In this document: in pieces, positions 37,071 to 51,790 of the stretch | How the letters are laid out: every line of letters begins with the position of its first letter | How positions within the stretch are numbered: the first letter of the stretch is position 1 | NCBI RefSeq assembly: GCF_040412425.1 | Contig: NC_089741.1 | Span: 36,362,420-36,426,419, forward strand | DNA: 64,000 nt | Direction of reading: 5' to 3' | Origin: Macrobrachium rosenbergii | Lineage: Eukaryota > Arthropoda > Malacostraca > Decapoda > Palaemonidae | Position numbers and translations under genes: made by a program | The notes under the pieces: model-generated | The model's input: only the letters and a program-made list of their open reading frames with translations | Database searches by the model: none | What the model was told of the DNA's origin: nothing

Positions 37071-38196
37071 CTGACCAATTTCCTCATATGCCACTGCAAT
37101 CAATGCTCTCCTCTGCCACTCGCCTTTGTGTGGCAATGACCTTAACATCCTAATCGCCCTCAACATCCTCCATTTACCCAGTTTGGCCCAGCTATCAATG
37201 CCTTCAACATTATCCAACCCACCCCTCCTACATGGCACAGTTACCAGTCCACAGCATCCTACCCCAGAAAACTGAGACACCAGATAAGCCCACCTCCAAG
37301 CCACTTTGGGGCTGATCAGGATAGTTGCCATTAAGCTGGACACAAATTTAGGGAACTGTAATATGGTTGTCAATGCCAGCCTCCTGTTCTTCTATAGTGA
37401 AAACACTAATTGTGTTGTACATTGTGGTGTACATTATCTTTACACCACATACTTATAATAAATACTAGATTTAAGGTATGGGGCCTGGGCAAATGGGAAA
37501 CAATTAGGCTTGGGCTATATAGGAAAAATAAGAACTTTAAGCAATTCATAAACATACAGCTACAAAACTGAATGTAAATTATGAGGATTTTCTATCAAAA
37601 ACTGAACTTCTCAAGCGTACAGCATCTAGAAACATACTAAATGATTACCAGATTGAAACACTGGTAAAGAGTGCTATATTAGTATATTTTCAGAACAGTT
37701 AATCCTTTTTGACATCTGGCTCTTGTTCTTTATTCACAAAATGTCTGTTTTGGTATAATTACAATAATCCCTCAATTATTTGCATGTCCCCAGTCTGCAC
37801 CTTTCTCATGCTGCCATGCATCCATCCAAAATAGCACTACATGGCACGCATGAATAAAAGCACACAGGTATGAGTGAATGTGCAGCAGTAAAGACTGAAC
37901 TGTTGGGATGGAATAGCAACCAATACCTCAGCTCAACCAGGCAAACTAGTTGAGCAATGTATGTATACTAAATGCCTCAACAAGGATGTGCTTTGACTAT
38001 CTTATTGGTGAGGAGGAGGGGGAAAGAGGGGACAATGAAGTATTTTGGGTGTGGGAACACTGAATTGACGCCCTGTCCCTGTGGCTTGTTCTGTCCACTT
38101 GAATCACCAACTTCAGCCCTGTACATATTTTCTCAGTGTTCTATGATAAATTGTACACTTAAGTGATATAACTACTGTATGTGCTCTACACAGAAT
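37071..38196. other. Noncoding DNA
   Basis: A CCTCAACATCCTCC-type moderately GC-rich patch (37080-37380) is followed by AT-rich sequence. No gene or element was recognised. Confidence 0.5.
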
Positions 38197-38204
38197 ACTG
38201 ACTT

Positions 38205-38569
38205 CAGTGGCGTCATTTCAGATTTTTTTCTTGTGGGGGAGGCAAAGGTATAGAACTCATGATATGGGTGGTGTGGCAAGTGAAGCGAGCCCTATCAGCT
38301 AGGGATAGGGGGGTGCTGTAAGCCCCAAAAGAAATTGTTTGGAAATTTGTGTGCATTTTGGAGCATTCTGAAGCCATATAAGAGCTGTATTGAGTTAATA
38401 AAGCAGCAAGCTGGTGTGCCACACCCACCCATGTTGTTGTTGTTGTTATTATTATTATTATATTATTATTTCAAAGACTAGGGAGCAAACCAAGTCTTGG
38501 GGGGGGGGCCCCACCCATGTCTTGAGGGGGTGAGTACCCCAAGCCCCCCACCCCCAAATGACACCCCTG
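38205..38569. mobile_element. hAT-type MITE (family A), copy 1, intact 8-bp target duplication
   Basis: A 365-bp element begins CAGTGGCGTCATTTCAGA and ends AAATGACACCCCTG, an inverted-repeat pair. It is flanked on both sides by the exact 8-mer ACTGACTT (38197-38204 and 38570-38577). CAGNGGCG-type ends with 8-bp duplications are hallmarks of the hAT superfamily. There is no transposase ORF. The interior has GTT/ATT trinucleotide runs and G or C runs. Confidence 0.92.
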
Positions 38570-38882
38570 ACTGACTTGTGAACATGTAAATAACAGGGAA
38601 CTCTATATTTATATAGTGCTTAAGAGTAATGCTTATTTAACCTGACACTACAAAATTTAAGATAGTATACTTTCATAGACGGCCATCGTTATGGTGGGAT
38701 TGGGGTAACATGGAGGTAGCACTGCCTGGTCATAATCAAACCCCTCTTGGATGAATTGGTGCAAATTATCAAGTGGCTACTGTATATGAGACAAGGGGAT
38801 GGTTGACAGCAGGCAATCACTGCAACTGCACATCAGCACATTCAGTTTTAGTGCCAATTATACTAACATTTGTTACTTTAAT

Positions 38883-39036
38883 GCAATAATCCAGATTACC
38901 ACTTCAATGAGATGTGACAAAACCAAACCCTTGAGATTAAACAGATATGAAAATGACAAGCAATAATCCAGATTACCACTTCAAGGAGAGATGACAAAAC
39001 CAAACCCTTGATATTAAACAGGTATGAAAATGATAA
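38883..39036. repeat. 77-bp tandem duplication
   Basis: GCAATAATCCAGATTACCAC starts at 38883 and again at 38960. The two units differ at a few positions (CAATGAGATG versus CAAGGAGAGA). Confidence 0.92.
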
Positions 39037-40925
39037 ACAATTTCCATTCATCATCAGCCCTAAAATCTGCATTTTTTTTTTTTGAGCAAGACTAAGGTAA
39101 AGTATGGTTCAGAATGTTTTGCGGCAAGTTATGTTGGGTAAGGTTAGGCTAGTAAATATATACTGTCAGGAACAGGTTTTAACAAAACCAGCCTAGTCCT
39201 GGATCCAGTTTCTCTTAATTACTGATAACCCTCATCAATTCCTTTATACGATATACAAACTTTCAAAGGTTCAGACCATTTTTGAATCATTTCTATTGGA
39301 ATTTCATACTTTCAGTTCAGAGGTCATCCATCCTTGCCAAGAAAATGATGGTTTTCTGCATAAATATTTGCGTGTGCATGTTCGATAATTTAACTGAAAT
39401 TGTTGCAAATTGGCAAGACTGAAAATACAGAGAACTGTAGGCTATACCGTCCCTGTGTTGTCCAGTTTTATATTTGATAAATTTTTAGATTTTCATAAAA
39501 GTCTGGTTAAGAAATTTCAAACCCCTGTCACAAACAAGGTTATTAATAACTTAACCTAATTTAGGTTGCCTGGCTTTAACTGAAAGGTAAAATTCAAGCC
39601 TACCCCTGTACCCCTCTGGTTTGGTACCTACCATTTTATGTGCAAAATGGTTGCCTTGTCAAGTACCATCCCCTGGGGATTGAACTTGAAAACAAATGCT
39701 TGTAAATATCAAACACAAACAAAAACAAATAAAAAAACTAATTATTCCGGTCAGCCATTGGCAGGACCCAAGCCGCAGTAGTTGAATTCAGTTTTACCAT
39801 GACCTAAAAAACGGATCTGTGAATTACTTTTATTTTGCACTTTCCTTTCACCTTACTTTGTAACTTGCTCAACACTTTATACCACTCTTAATAGGCCACT
39901 CGAGTTCCCCTATCAACTAACATTTACTCAGGTTAGGCTACTCGCTGAGTTAGAACTAAGTAGCAGTTCCCGGCGGCGATTTCCTTCTAACTTAACCTTT
40001 TCTACAGTTTTTTGTTTCTTAATTATGGATTTACCTACCATTTAACCTTCAATTTTTGTCGCACGATTGTAATTAACATCAGAACTTTATCCAACAAATT
40101 AGGGGACCCGATGGGGTATATACGTTCGGGAAAGCGGGATTTGCTCCCCCGCTTGTTCCTATCCTACAATTTAGGGAACCCCTGGGAAAAGCGGGGTTAT
40201 GAGTGGGTGAGAAGGCGACCAAATTTTACTGTATACGACATTACAAAGGCGAAAAACCCTTACACAAACACAGGAGGAACAAGAACAAGACGACAAAGGT
40301 AGAGCCGTTACAAAGACACACACTATCATTACTACTACTATTTCGAATGCTGCCACGCATGCGCTCTTACAGGGGAGCTTTTGGTACACAGGCCGACTCC
40401 TTACGGAGGAAAAGGGGGCTGGGGGTCCGAAGCCTATAAATACTTATCCAACCAATCACGTCACACCGTTAACTCTACATTGAGGAAAACGGGGTTCGGA
40501 TTCAGACTCCGAGTTACTTATATTTTTTATTTTCGTTTTTATAAAATACTTTTCTTTCTGCTTACCTTCGCTTTGAGTTCCTTATTCACAATTATTACTG
40601 CTCCTGTACATTAAAGCGTTCCATCCAATTTACGTTTACGGCATTACAATAATTGAGGATAGGCCTCAAAGAATGGGGATGCACCCTAGAGGAACTGTGA
40701 GGAAACGAGGGGTTTCAGGAGGAATTGAGAAGTTTCTCTCGCCATCGGAGAGGGTAGGGTGGGTATTCATACGCGAATACGCGATCCTCACAGGTTAGAC
40801 CATCGTCTTTCCAACCATTGTCTTTCCACCTGTTGCACCCATCTGTGTTGGAACGATTCATAACTCCTCCGTCAACTATAACAGTTTCTGTTAGCCTACT
40901 TTAACTTTGTTCTGTTTAATTAATT
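39037..40925. other. Noncoding DNA, increasingly CpG-rich to the right
   Basis: From about 39950 the sequence becomes less AT-rich with more CpG than elsewhere in the window, which could mark a promoter region. Overlapping open frames on both strands (40012-40614) are not convincing as proteins. Confidence 0.4.
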
Positions 40926-40934
40926 TAGGTTTTC

Positions 40935-41543
40935 TTTAAAGGGGGGGGTCCAAGGGGCCAAGCCCCCCCGGACAGGTAACGCGCCTTACTAGGTTAGGTT
41001 GGTTCAGTTACTGTAAAAACCTAAAATTTATGTTTTGAGCATTGGGGTGGTTCAGGAGGGGCGAAGCCCCCCGGCCAGGTAAAACGGCCTACTAGATTCG
41101 GTTAGTCTAGTTGCTGTAACATCCCAAAATTTGTGTTTTAAGCCGAAGGGGTTCAGAGGGGCGAAGCCTTCCCGAGCCAGGTACGGAGGCCTACTCAGGG
41201 GCGTCACTTAAGCGGGCTGGGGGGAACTGCCCCCAAACCTCAACTTGACCTCCTCACCCCACCAAGCCCCAAGAAGTAACAGCAGCTGGTTTTCCATTAT
41301 TCCTACCGAAATTCAAATGTGTCATCACATTAAGTTATATCTGTCTATCGATCTATTTTATGTGCTTCAAAAAGCACATAAAATAGCTCAAAGTCAAACA
41401 ACCCCCAGGTGATTAGGCTCGCTTCGCTCGCCAAACCGCCTTCGCCCCCCCCTTTCAAAAATCTGAAATGACTGCCATGGGCCTACTAGGTTAGGTTGGG
41501 TGGGTTTGGTTAGTATAATAACCTGCATTTTACTCGTTCTATA
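40935..41543. repeat. 103-bp tandem repeat, about 2.5 units, third unit split by a MITE
   Basis: Units share GGGGCGAAGCCCCCC, CAGGTAA, CCTACTAGGTTAGGTTGG, a GTTACTGTAA..CC segment and AATTTATGTTTT. CAGGTA falls at 40973, 41076 and 41178, spacings of 103 and 102. The third unit stops at GGCCTACT (41195) and resumes with AGGTTAGGTTGGGTGGG at 41488 after a 284-bp insertion. Confidence 0.88.
41196..41479. mobile_element. hAT-type MITE (family A), copy 2, nested in the tandem repeat
   Basis: A 284-bp element starts CAGGGGCGTCACTTAAGCG and ends AAATGACTGCCATG. It is flanked by the exact 8-mer GGCCTACT at 41188-41195 and 41480-41487. Its right part, read on the other strand, matches the left end of the copy at 38205 (GTCATTTCAGATTTTT, GCGAAGCGAGCC), so the two are inserted in opposite orientation. 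It contains a perfect 15-bp stem hairpin at 41353-41386. Confidence 0.9.
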
Positions 41544-42560
41544 AATACCCTCATTTCATTATCGCTCTTGTACGGGTTACCGCTCGGAAAGTCGCCTACT
41601 TAATCCGCAATTTCTTACACAAACCCCTTTCCCGTCTTGTCACGTTGACGTCATTTACCCCCAAACCCCCTTCTCTCAACCCACCACTAGCTCTACTCCG
41701 ACATAGGACTGCGTTTTAATAATTTGGAAAACTGCGTAGTCCGTATTTCGTTTTAGTACGCCGACACCGGGCTGATTCCTTGGCGTAAACTTAACGCTCC
41801 TTTGAACCTATAACACGCCACTCTTTGGCCGTTACCTGCGAGAAACTTATGTCAAATGCCAGGAAATTAACGTATGTTACTATAGAAATTACATGCTAAT
41901 TCAGCTGCGTCAAGATCATGTCCTTACATAAAAAAAACCAGTTTTAGCCCCCGGTGCGGTGGGGTAGTGAGTGCAAGCTAGATATTCAGTAGATAGCATT
42001 CTGCTCCCACAGAAGCTGGCTGGAAGTCCTTAAGGTAAGTCTGTATATTGGGGCTTGGTTTCTTAGTGTATGGAATTGTAGTTTTTTCAGATTATTTTAT
42101 GAGTTCGGACCTCCTGCGGACTCATTGGTGAAGTGGGTTTTTAGTTTTCCCTATACTTTTAGGACTGTTGGTAAAGGAGATGACGTTTTAATTTTTGCCG
42201 GCTTTTGTTCCTAATGCTTCTACATACCTCCCCCCCCACTGCTCTGTTTCTTCAGTGCCAGTACGTTTTGACTCTGCGCAAAACCTTCTGCCTCCCCACT
42301 GCCGCTTCTCACGTTCTCCAGCACTTGGGGAGAGACATGAGGAACTCTCCCCTCTCTTCCCCGGCGTTTCCTCCCCCAGCAACGAATGGCTCCCTGGCGT
42401 TTTACGCTTCCGGAGTACTCTTCCACAATGAAAATATCCGCTTTGTGCGTTTTCGCTCCCACCCAAAACGCCGAATTCCCAGTCAGTCACCCTTTACTGT
42501 TTGGTTGAGTTAGAGGCAAATCACACTTGGCCGGGTAAAAACAGGCGCGGAGTTAATACC
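41544..42560. other. CpG- and GC-richer segment, possible promoter or untranslated exon
   Basis: The segment is less AT-rich than its surroundings. At 42035 a TAAG-GTAAGT donor-like site ends an unremarkable stretch. Between 42195 and 42513 several overlapping frames are open on both strands, which reflects base composition and not a clear gene. No protein recognised. Confidence 0.3.
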
Positions 42561-42565
42561 AACCT

Positions 42566-42695
42566 CCGACTAAGTGTATTATTTTATTCCTGAACAAGTT
42601 TACAGATAAACACCACTTTTAACCAACTTTCGGACTAAGTGCAATACTTTATCCCTGAACAAGTTTACAGATGGATAAACAACACTTTTAACCTA
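42566..42695. repeat. 65-bp imperfect tandem duplication
   Basis: GACTAAGTGTATTATTTTAT and GACTAAGTGCAATACTTTAT start 65 bp apart. Each is followed by CCTGAACAAGTTTACAGAT and CACTTTTAACC. Confidence 0.85.
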
Positions 42696-42724
42696 AGTAT
42701 TATCTAAATAACAGAATAATTACG

Positions 42725-43060
42725 ATTCGAGGTGGGGCTTAGGCCTACCATTCAGACAACAACGTAACCGTCACATTAAAGTCAACACAACGATGACAAA
42801 TATCAAATGGCAGGGAGTATGCACGTCCTCCTCTCTCTCTGTCCTGTTTCCAATAACGGCAGTTTTAACCTCGATATTATTATCAAAATACTAGAACCAA
42901 CTACCATCTGAGGCGGGACTTACCCCGAGAAAATGGTTGACAACGTAACAGTCAAGCAACGTCCACAGATGTTCGATGACAAATGTCAAATGAAAGGAAT
43001 TACCAATTTACCAAACAAGGGTCCAAGGCCCTCTGTTTCGTGGTTCCAATAATGTCAAAC
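42725..43060. repeat. Diverged duplication of about 180 bp
   Basis: GAGGTGGGGCTTA..ACAACGTAACCGTCA..GATGACAAATATCAAATGG..GTTTCCAATAA (from 42728) recurs as GAGGCGGGACTTA..ACAACGTAACAGTCA..GATGACAAATGTCAAATG..GGTTCCAATAA (from 42910). Confidence 0.7.
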
Positions 43061-46397
<3,337 letters not shown>

Positions 46398-46449
46398 ATA
46401 TGAAAAAGCAGCTGGTGATGGATACTATAGTGACTAGATTAATGTGATC

Positions 46450-47540
46450 TTCAGTGTTACCAAGGGCAGTATTCTTGGTCCATTGCATTTTAAATGTTGT
46501 ATACGCATAACCCGTGGCTGGCCTTGGAAACAAACTTGTTGCTTATGCAGATAATGATACTCTGTTTGCATCGATCCCATCTCCTGAGTTTAGAACTCTG
46601 GTTGCTGAATCTTTAAACAGAAACTGAGCTTAAAATAATTCGTTGTGCAAATTATGGAATGAGTTAAACACTAACAAATCTCTTCTACTCAGATATTTTC
46701 ATTGACATTGTTTTGTTAACTAAATCTTCTTCTCCTTAGTTTGATCACTAGTCTGGGTAGCTGTTTCTGATGAACCTTTTCCAGGAATGGAGTGGAACGG
46801 AATATGACGTTTTGGCCAAAGACCAAGTGCTGGGACGAATCTTTTCCAGGTGTTTCAAACACTCACTGAACGGCTGATTTGATCATCTGTTTTGGCAGAT
46901 GTTTTCTTGAGTCCAGCCCTCCCCATCCAGCCTTTGGAAATTGTTTAATTACCTAAAGCTCATCAAATATTATCGGCGCCTCTCTTGATTGCACATTCAC
47001 CTCTGGGAAATGTATCCGGTCTACTTTTTCTCCAGTTCTGCAAAATGTCAGTACCCTGAGAGTCTTCCTAGACCTAGATGTTTGGAGGTCTGTGTGTCCT
47101 AAGGATATTTTTGCATTCCTTTACTCTGCCATGCTTTGAATATCGTTCCTGTGTTTGGTCTTCAGCCCAGCGGCTGATCTGAATCTTAGATTTTGTTGTC
47201 ATGGTATTAATCTCTGTCACCGTCGTCCAGTCAGCTCTATAGAATGTTCCACAATTCTGATCATTCTTTGCATTCTTAGGCTATATTATCCACCACGTAG
47301 TACAAGATGTACAGTCACTTCTAACACTCTTGCCATTTCTTACGTGGGGTTCAGTACTACACAGTTGTCTTGAAGCTTTATTCCTGCTGTGACCAAACTG
47401 TGGAATGATCTTCCTAATCTTGCGTGGCTGAAGGGTTTGAACTTCAGATGTTCAAATGTCTTTTGTTGAGAAGGCTTACATTAACCTCATTTTTCATAGG
47501 TCGGGTTATTTAACTTACTGAACTTTGTTTTTTTATCTTT
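46450..47540 (+). pseudogene. Decayed non-LTR retrotransposon (LINE) reverse transcriptase remnant
   Basis: Reverse transcriptase motifs survive in broken frames. GSILGPLHF (near 46467) matches the conserved G-S-x-LGPLLF block, followed by LVAYADNDTLFA, an altered YADD catalytic block with Asp to Asn at the second Asp, and LWNELNTNKS, as in the LN..KS block of non-LTR elements. Around 47370-47460 FIPAVTKLWNDLPNLAW matches the C-terminal LWN-LP motif typical of such elements. Frameshifts and stops separate these pieces, so no protein can be made. Subfamily is uncertain; a Jockey/CR1/RTE-like element is likely. A short SINE piece is inserted at 46786. Confidence 0.8.
46786..46836 (-). mobile_element. 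51-bp TTAGGCCAAAG-family fragment inserted in the LINE remnant
   Basis: AATGGAGTGGAACGGAATAT then GACGTTTTGGCCAAAGACCA match the GGAAT-rich end of the family. Flanks are GAACCTTTTCCAGG (46772-46785) and GAATCTTTTCCAGG (46837-46850), a 14-bp target duplication with one mismatch. Confidence 0.82.
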
Positions 47541-48127
47541 TTTGTTATTTTTATTATTTTTATTTCATAATATATTCTTTACTTTTCAGTTTCATTTTCA
47601 GTACTGGGCTGCATTCCTATTTAGGTCCCAGGGTTAAGGAGCTTGCTTTTCAGTTGGGCTTGCAAAACAGAACTTAGTTGATTATATACAGGAGTATCCA
47701 CGGTTCTATAAAGAATATGGATACCAAAATAACATAGAAGAACATCCATGGTTTTACAAAAAACACAGAAATCTAAAATAACACAGACAAATGGCTTATG
47801 AGTTCAGGAAAAAATGGTTCTTCGAGTAAGAAACGAAAACTTCAGAACTCAGTGCGTACTTACCTCTATCCCTCTGCTCTGAAAAGAAAGAACTAGAACC
47901 TTCTGACTCTCGTAGAAAGGCGAAGATTTCCTGTTGGTACCAGCTGCCACCAGCTGATAGCTAGGCTAATGTTGTCACTCGTGTTCTACGGCCGTCCACT
48001 AATGGTCTAATTACTGGCCACTGATGCCCTGAATCTCCCGCTTGGATGTACTGTAAAGCTGTAGAGAGAAACACATATTACACAAAAGGCCTTGGGGAAG
48101 ATAAAAGCTAAGACTAACAATGCCAAA
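47541..48127. other. Noncoding DNA
   Basis: T-rich and then unique-looking sequence, with nothing recognised beyond the possible 3' tail of the LINE remnant. Confidence 0.5.
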
Positions 48128-48135
48128 CTATAAAC

Positions 48136-48519
48136 CAGTGATTCTCAAACTGGGTGCCGTGGCACCCTGGGGCACCACAGACAGGGCCTGGGTCTTCCGC
48201 AAGATTGTCATGAATTTTGTCTTGGCCAGATCATCTCAATAAACATTTGTAAAAAGTAAAGTTTGTAGAAGTCTTCATATAATTATTATCAGTGTGTCTA
48301 CTGTACTTATGTTTATCTGATTCTTCTGATGTGCTCTTTGTTTGTACAGTATATTTCTGCACGTACGGTGTGCTGATCTTGGTGTGAGTGTGGATAACAA
48401 TTTTATTCATTAAATAAGAAGTTAATTCATGTAATATGATGGGATGGTGAAGAAGGGGTGCCACGGCAATGATTACATTAGTTAGGGTGCCATCACTGAA
48501 AAAAGATTGAGAACCACCG
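48136..48519. mobile_element. hAT-type MITE (family B), intact 8-bp target duplication
   Basis: A 384-bp element begins CAGTGATTCTCAAACTGGG and ends AAAGATTGAGAACCACCG. The ends are imperfect inverted repeats of the CAGTGGTTCTCAAAC type common among hAT/Charlie-like elements. Exact 8-mers CTATAAAC flank it at 48128-48135 and 48520-48527. The interior repeats the GGGTGCC / GGCACC words near both ends. No transposase ORF. Confidence 0.93.
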
Positions 48520-48855
48520 CTATAAACAATGAACTCGGTGGCGAGTCCACGAAAATCATGACGTAGAGGAAACATTAAAGACATCGATTGTACTTGAAAT
48601 TTCCTAGTTATACCATCTGATAGAGCAAAAATTGAATAATAGTTAATGAGGCTGTCGGCTGTCTTCAATCTCTTCCGAGTTGTTGAATGCTGACTCAGAT
48701 ATCCGAGGACCTACGACGCCGCTTCCAGTTCTGACCAATATTTCGAAGTTATTCACCTCTGCCTTCGATCTACGACTGACAGATGGAAGATCATGTTCTG
48801 ATTTTTTTATGCGAAGGCCCACAGAATTCCTGCTCAGTCCCTGACAGACGTGACT

Positions 48856-48969
48856 CTATCTTAGGTCTAAGGATTACCTAGGCCCTATCCTGGGTCTAAG
48901 AATACCATGTCTCTATCCTACGTCTGGGAATACGTAATCCCTATCCTAGGTCTACTGTAGGAGACACCT
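48856..48969. repeat. 28-bp minisatellite, four units
   Basis: CTATCYTAGGTCTAAGRATAC-like units start at 48856, 48885, 48913 and 48941, spacings 29, 28 and 28 bp. Confidence 0.85.
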
Positions 48970-51272
48970 AGTCCCGTCCGGTGAACCCTCAAGCACATAC
49001 CCTATGAGTGTCCTCTTTCCATAATCCACCAGAATTCAATCAATTTAAGGACCTATATATATACACAGACTGAAGCAGTCGGCGCCTCGACTTCTTTTGT
49101 CACACATACAACCAAAGGCGGCACTGTCTCACTTGTATAGTTATAAATGGCATAATCGTCTCCTTCCTCTTAATTTTGGTGTTCTTGGACCCATTACAGA
49201 CTTTATTTTCCTGTTGGTAAAAAACAAACTGGATAAAAAAAATTACAAAAGTATCTTAGTTTTGCGTGTCCTTGTTACCTGCCGTTTTGAAATATAAAAG
49301 TTCGATTAAGTCACCTAGGATGAAGCTGACAGGAAAATGCTTGCAAATCAGTTATCTGTTAAATATCTATGTGGGAACTCAAGTTGGTGGTGAAAAGTTA
49401 CATAATCAAAAGCGATTTAAAAATCTCTGAAAAACAAAAGCATTAAGTGATTGCAGTTTAAAAGCTACTTCAGAAAACTCTCACTTCTTTAACTTTCAGG
49501 AAATTCCAAAGACAGGAACCGAACTTATCCCCAATGCATAAATTCTTATTCATGCTTCACTTTTACAAATTACATTCATTTGAGGTCTAGTGACAACCGG
49601 TACCAATGCGCAAATGGCCCCAGGATTTCAGTGAAAGTGTAGTTATCATCACTTGATTTCTCAATTAGGCAGCGGATGCCATGATTTGGTCTGGCGGTTC
49701 TTTTAATGACGTCGTCATGACGGAAGCCCAGTTATTCAACCGGATATGACGTAGACTCTTACTCTATTAGGCTACTATTTGTCAACAGTAGAATAGAAGT
49801 TATACGTTACAGAGGATCTTTTATAATAAAAAAAAACGACGGACCATCCTTCAAAATGCTTGAAAATTCCAATTTTCATACACTACCACATGCGCCCTTC
49901 TATGTTACATCTAAGTTTTTAGTACATGCTCATTTTCTAGCTTGCAAAACTATTTTTATGTCATAAATGTTTCTTTGTTATGTTAGATACACTAATATAA
50001 CAATTACACAAAACCTGTCAACCAATCGTAGTCCAACCTCATGTAAACACCTAGAACACAGAGAAGACTCATGCCCTGCAGAAGCTGGGATTTCGACATT
50101 CTGAATGCAGCGAGCTGAATCTTGATCATACGAACTAGTTACAGCGCATTGACTCTAGCCTCCTGGGACTCGGCAGAAGGTGAAAAACGACTACCTGGCA
50201 TCCGGTGAATGAATCTTCCATATAAACAAGCACGCAGCTCATCTCGATTCAGTTGCTGGAGGGAAATTTCATAGTCAGGGGTGAGATAATAAGAAATACT
50301 CCTGCATCTGCAGGTACAGATGGCTCTGTTCTCTAGACTCACAATGTGTTTTGCCTTGTGGAGGTCGTGGTGTGCCTTTGGGCTAGGTTTACCTATAAAG
50401 GATTGGAGTGTACGCAGACAGAAAGTGCATTTTGCTCATTCCATGCCTAACGTTCGTTTTGTCTTCATCTACACAGGTATGTAGAAGAAAAAAGTATGTC
50501 ACAACCACTACTTTGATTCCACTCACGTGCAACAATCTCCCGGCTCGGTGTACTTGCTGTCACTTCAGGTCCTCAGGCTGCTGTCAGTTTGGTGATTGCA
50601 AAACCATTATTACAAGAACTCCTCCTTTGCATACCATTTGCTAGCTTCGCCCCTCTGGACGCTGGAGAGAGTGGAGATGCAGGCAGTGATGATGCTTTAA
50701 GTACTTCACTGAATCAGATCCAGTCACGTCCATACAAGCATATTCGAAGGGTTTTATTTTCCAATACATAGCGTCCGTCTATTAGCGATTTCTTCCTGGC
50801 CACATCCAAAAATGGCAGTTTCATCAGAGATATTATCTTTGTTGTTTGAAGTCGCTTTTACTCTTGAGTGCATGCTTGTTTTGTTTGCTTCTGATTTTGC
50901 GTACATAGCTCACCCGTCTAGACATAGTACGTGATTGGCTGAAAGATTTTTCTCAAGGAAAACAAAACAAGTGACTAGCAACGCAACATTCCTTGAGATT
51001 CACTGAAAAATATCTTGACTTAATCAACATCGCTGAAGCGTTGCCAAGGCGCCTGCATTATGCAATCGTTCTGGGAATTCCTTCAAGTCATGGGTATTTT
51101 TTGATTGCATAATGAAGTTTGCAGCTGAAAAACTTACGATGGAAGCTGCGTACGTCAGGATTGCACAGAAAAAGTTTCATAATCACTATGAATAATACAG
51201 GCTCAAGATTGTGGTAAAATTCACTGCGATGGTATGACACAGCATGGTGCCATTATTAGCCTAAATAGTGTG

Positions 51273-51276
<4 letters not shown>
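48970..51276. other. Noncoding DNA
   Basis: No supported gene. The minus-strand frame at 50139-50342 (67 codons) starts with ATG but has no recognisable motif or clear splice support. Confidence 0.45.

Positions 51277-51327
<51 letters not shown>
51277..51327. repeat. (AG)n microsatellite
   Basis: About 25 AG units. Confidence 0.97.
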
Positions 51328-51331
<4 letters not shown>

Positions 51332-51662
51332 AACTAATATTCTACGCGTTTGGTAATTCTGTCTGCATTTTGATGCAACACGATCTCAACCTGTATTTGG
51401 TCAGGTCTGATGGAAGCACAAGTTGAACAAAGAGGACCTCTGTAGCGTTAGAGATGTAAGTCTAAGGCATCCTGATACGGGAGGATGTGCTGGGTATCTT
51501 GTTTTGTAACTCTGGTTCGTTTTGCATGCTGATAGTGTGTTTCTCATGATACTTCAGTCTATAAACACTACCAGTCCATTTAAGTATGCAGTAGGCATTA
51601 GGAACAGTGGCTCCGCTCCTTCACGCATTCCATACACATTCTTTTCTCCCTGCCTTTTGCAG

Positions 51663-51790
51663 AACACCTGCCTTCACCGATTCTCCTACACAAAGATTAC
51701 TCTCGTCATGATCACTCTTGCCACTGAAGGAGTTTCCGCCTTAAGGGAGACCGATTACCCATGGCAACAACCAGCCTCCATGGATCTTGC
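51663..51790 (+). other. Exon-like segment of unknown identity
   Basis: A CTGCCTTTTGCAG acceptor and GTAAGT donor bound 128 bp that are open in one frame: NTCLHRFSYTKITLVMITLA, then TEGVSALRETDYPWQQPA. The minus strand is also open across 51712-51963, so the coding strand is doubtful. It does not join in phase to the segment at 52526. No family recognised. Confidence 0.25.

Noticed and set aside
42188..42513. Overlapping 80-102 codon frames on both strands
   Set aside because: Openness on both strands follows from local GC and codon composition. No motif, start context or splice signal favours one.
48231..48668. 145-codon minus-strand open frame, the longest in the window
   Set aside because: It runs from unique DNA into a hAT MITE across a defined target duplication. 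There is no recognisable domain, so it is a chance frame.
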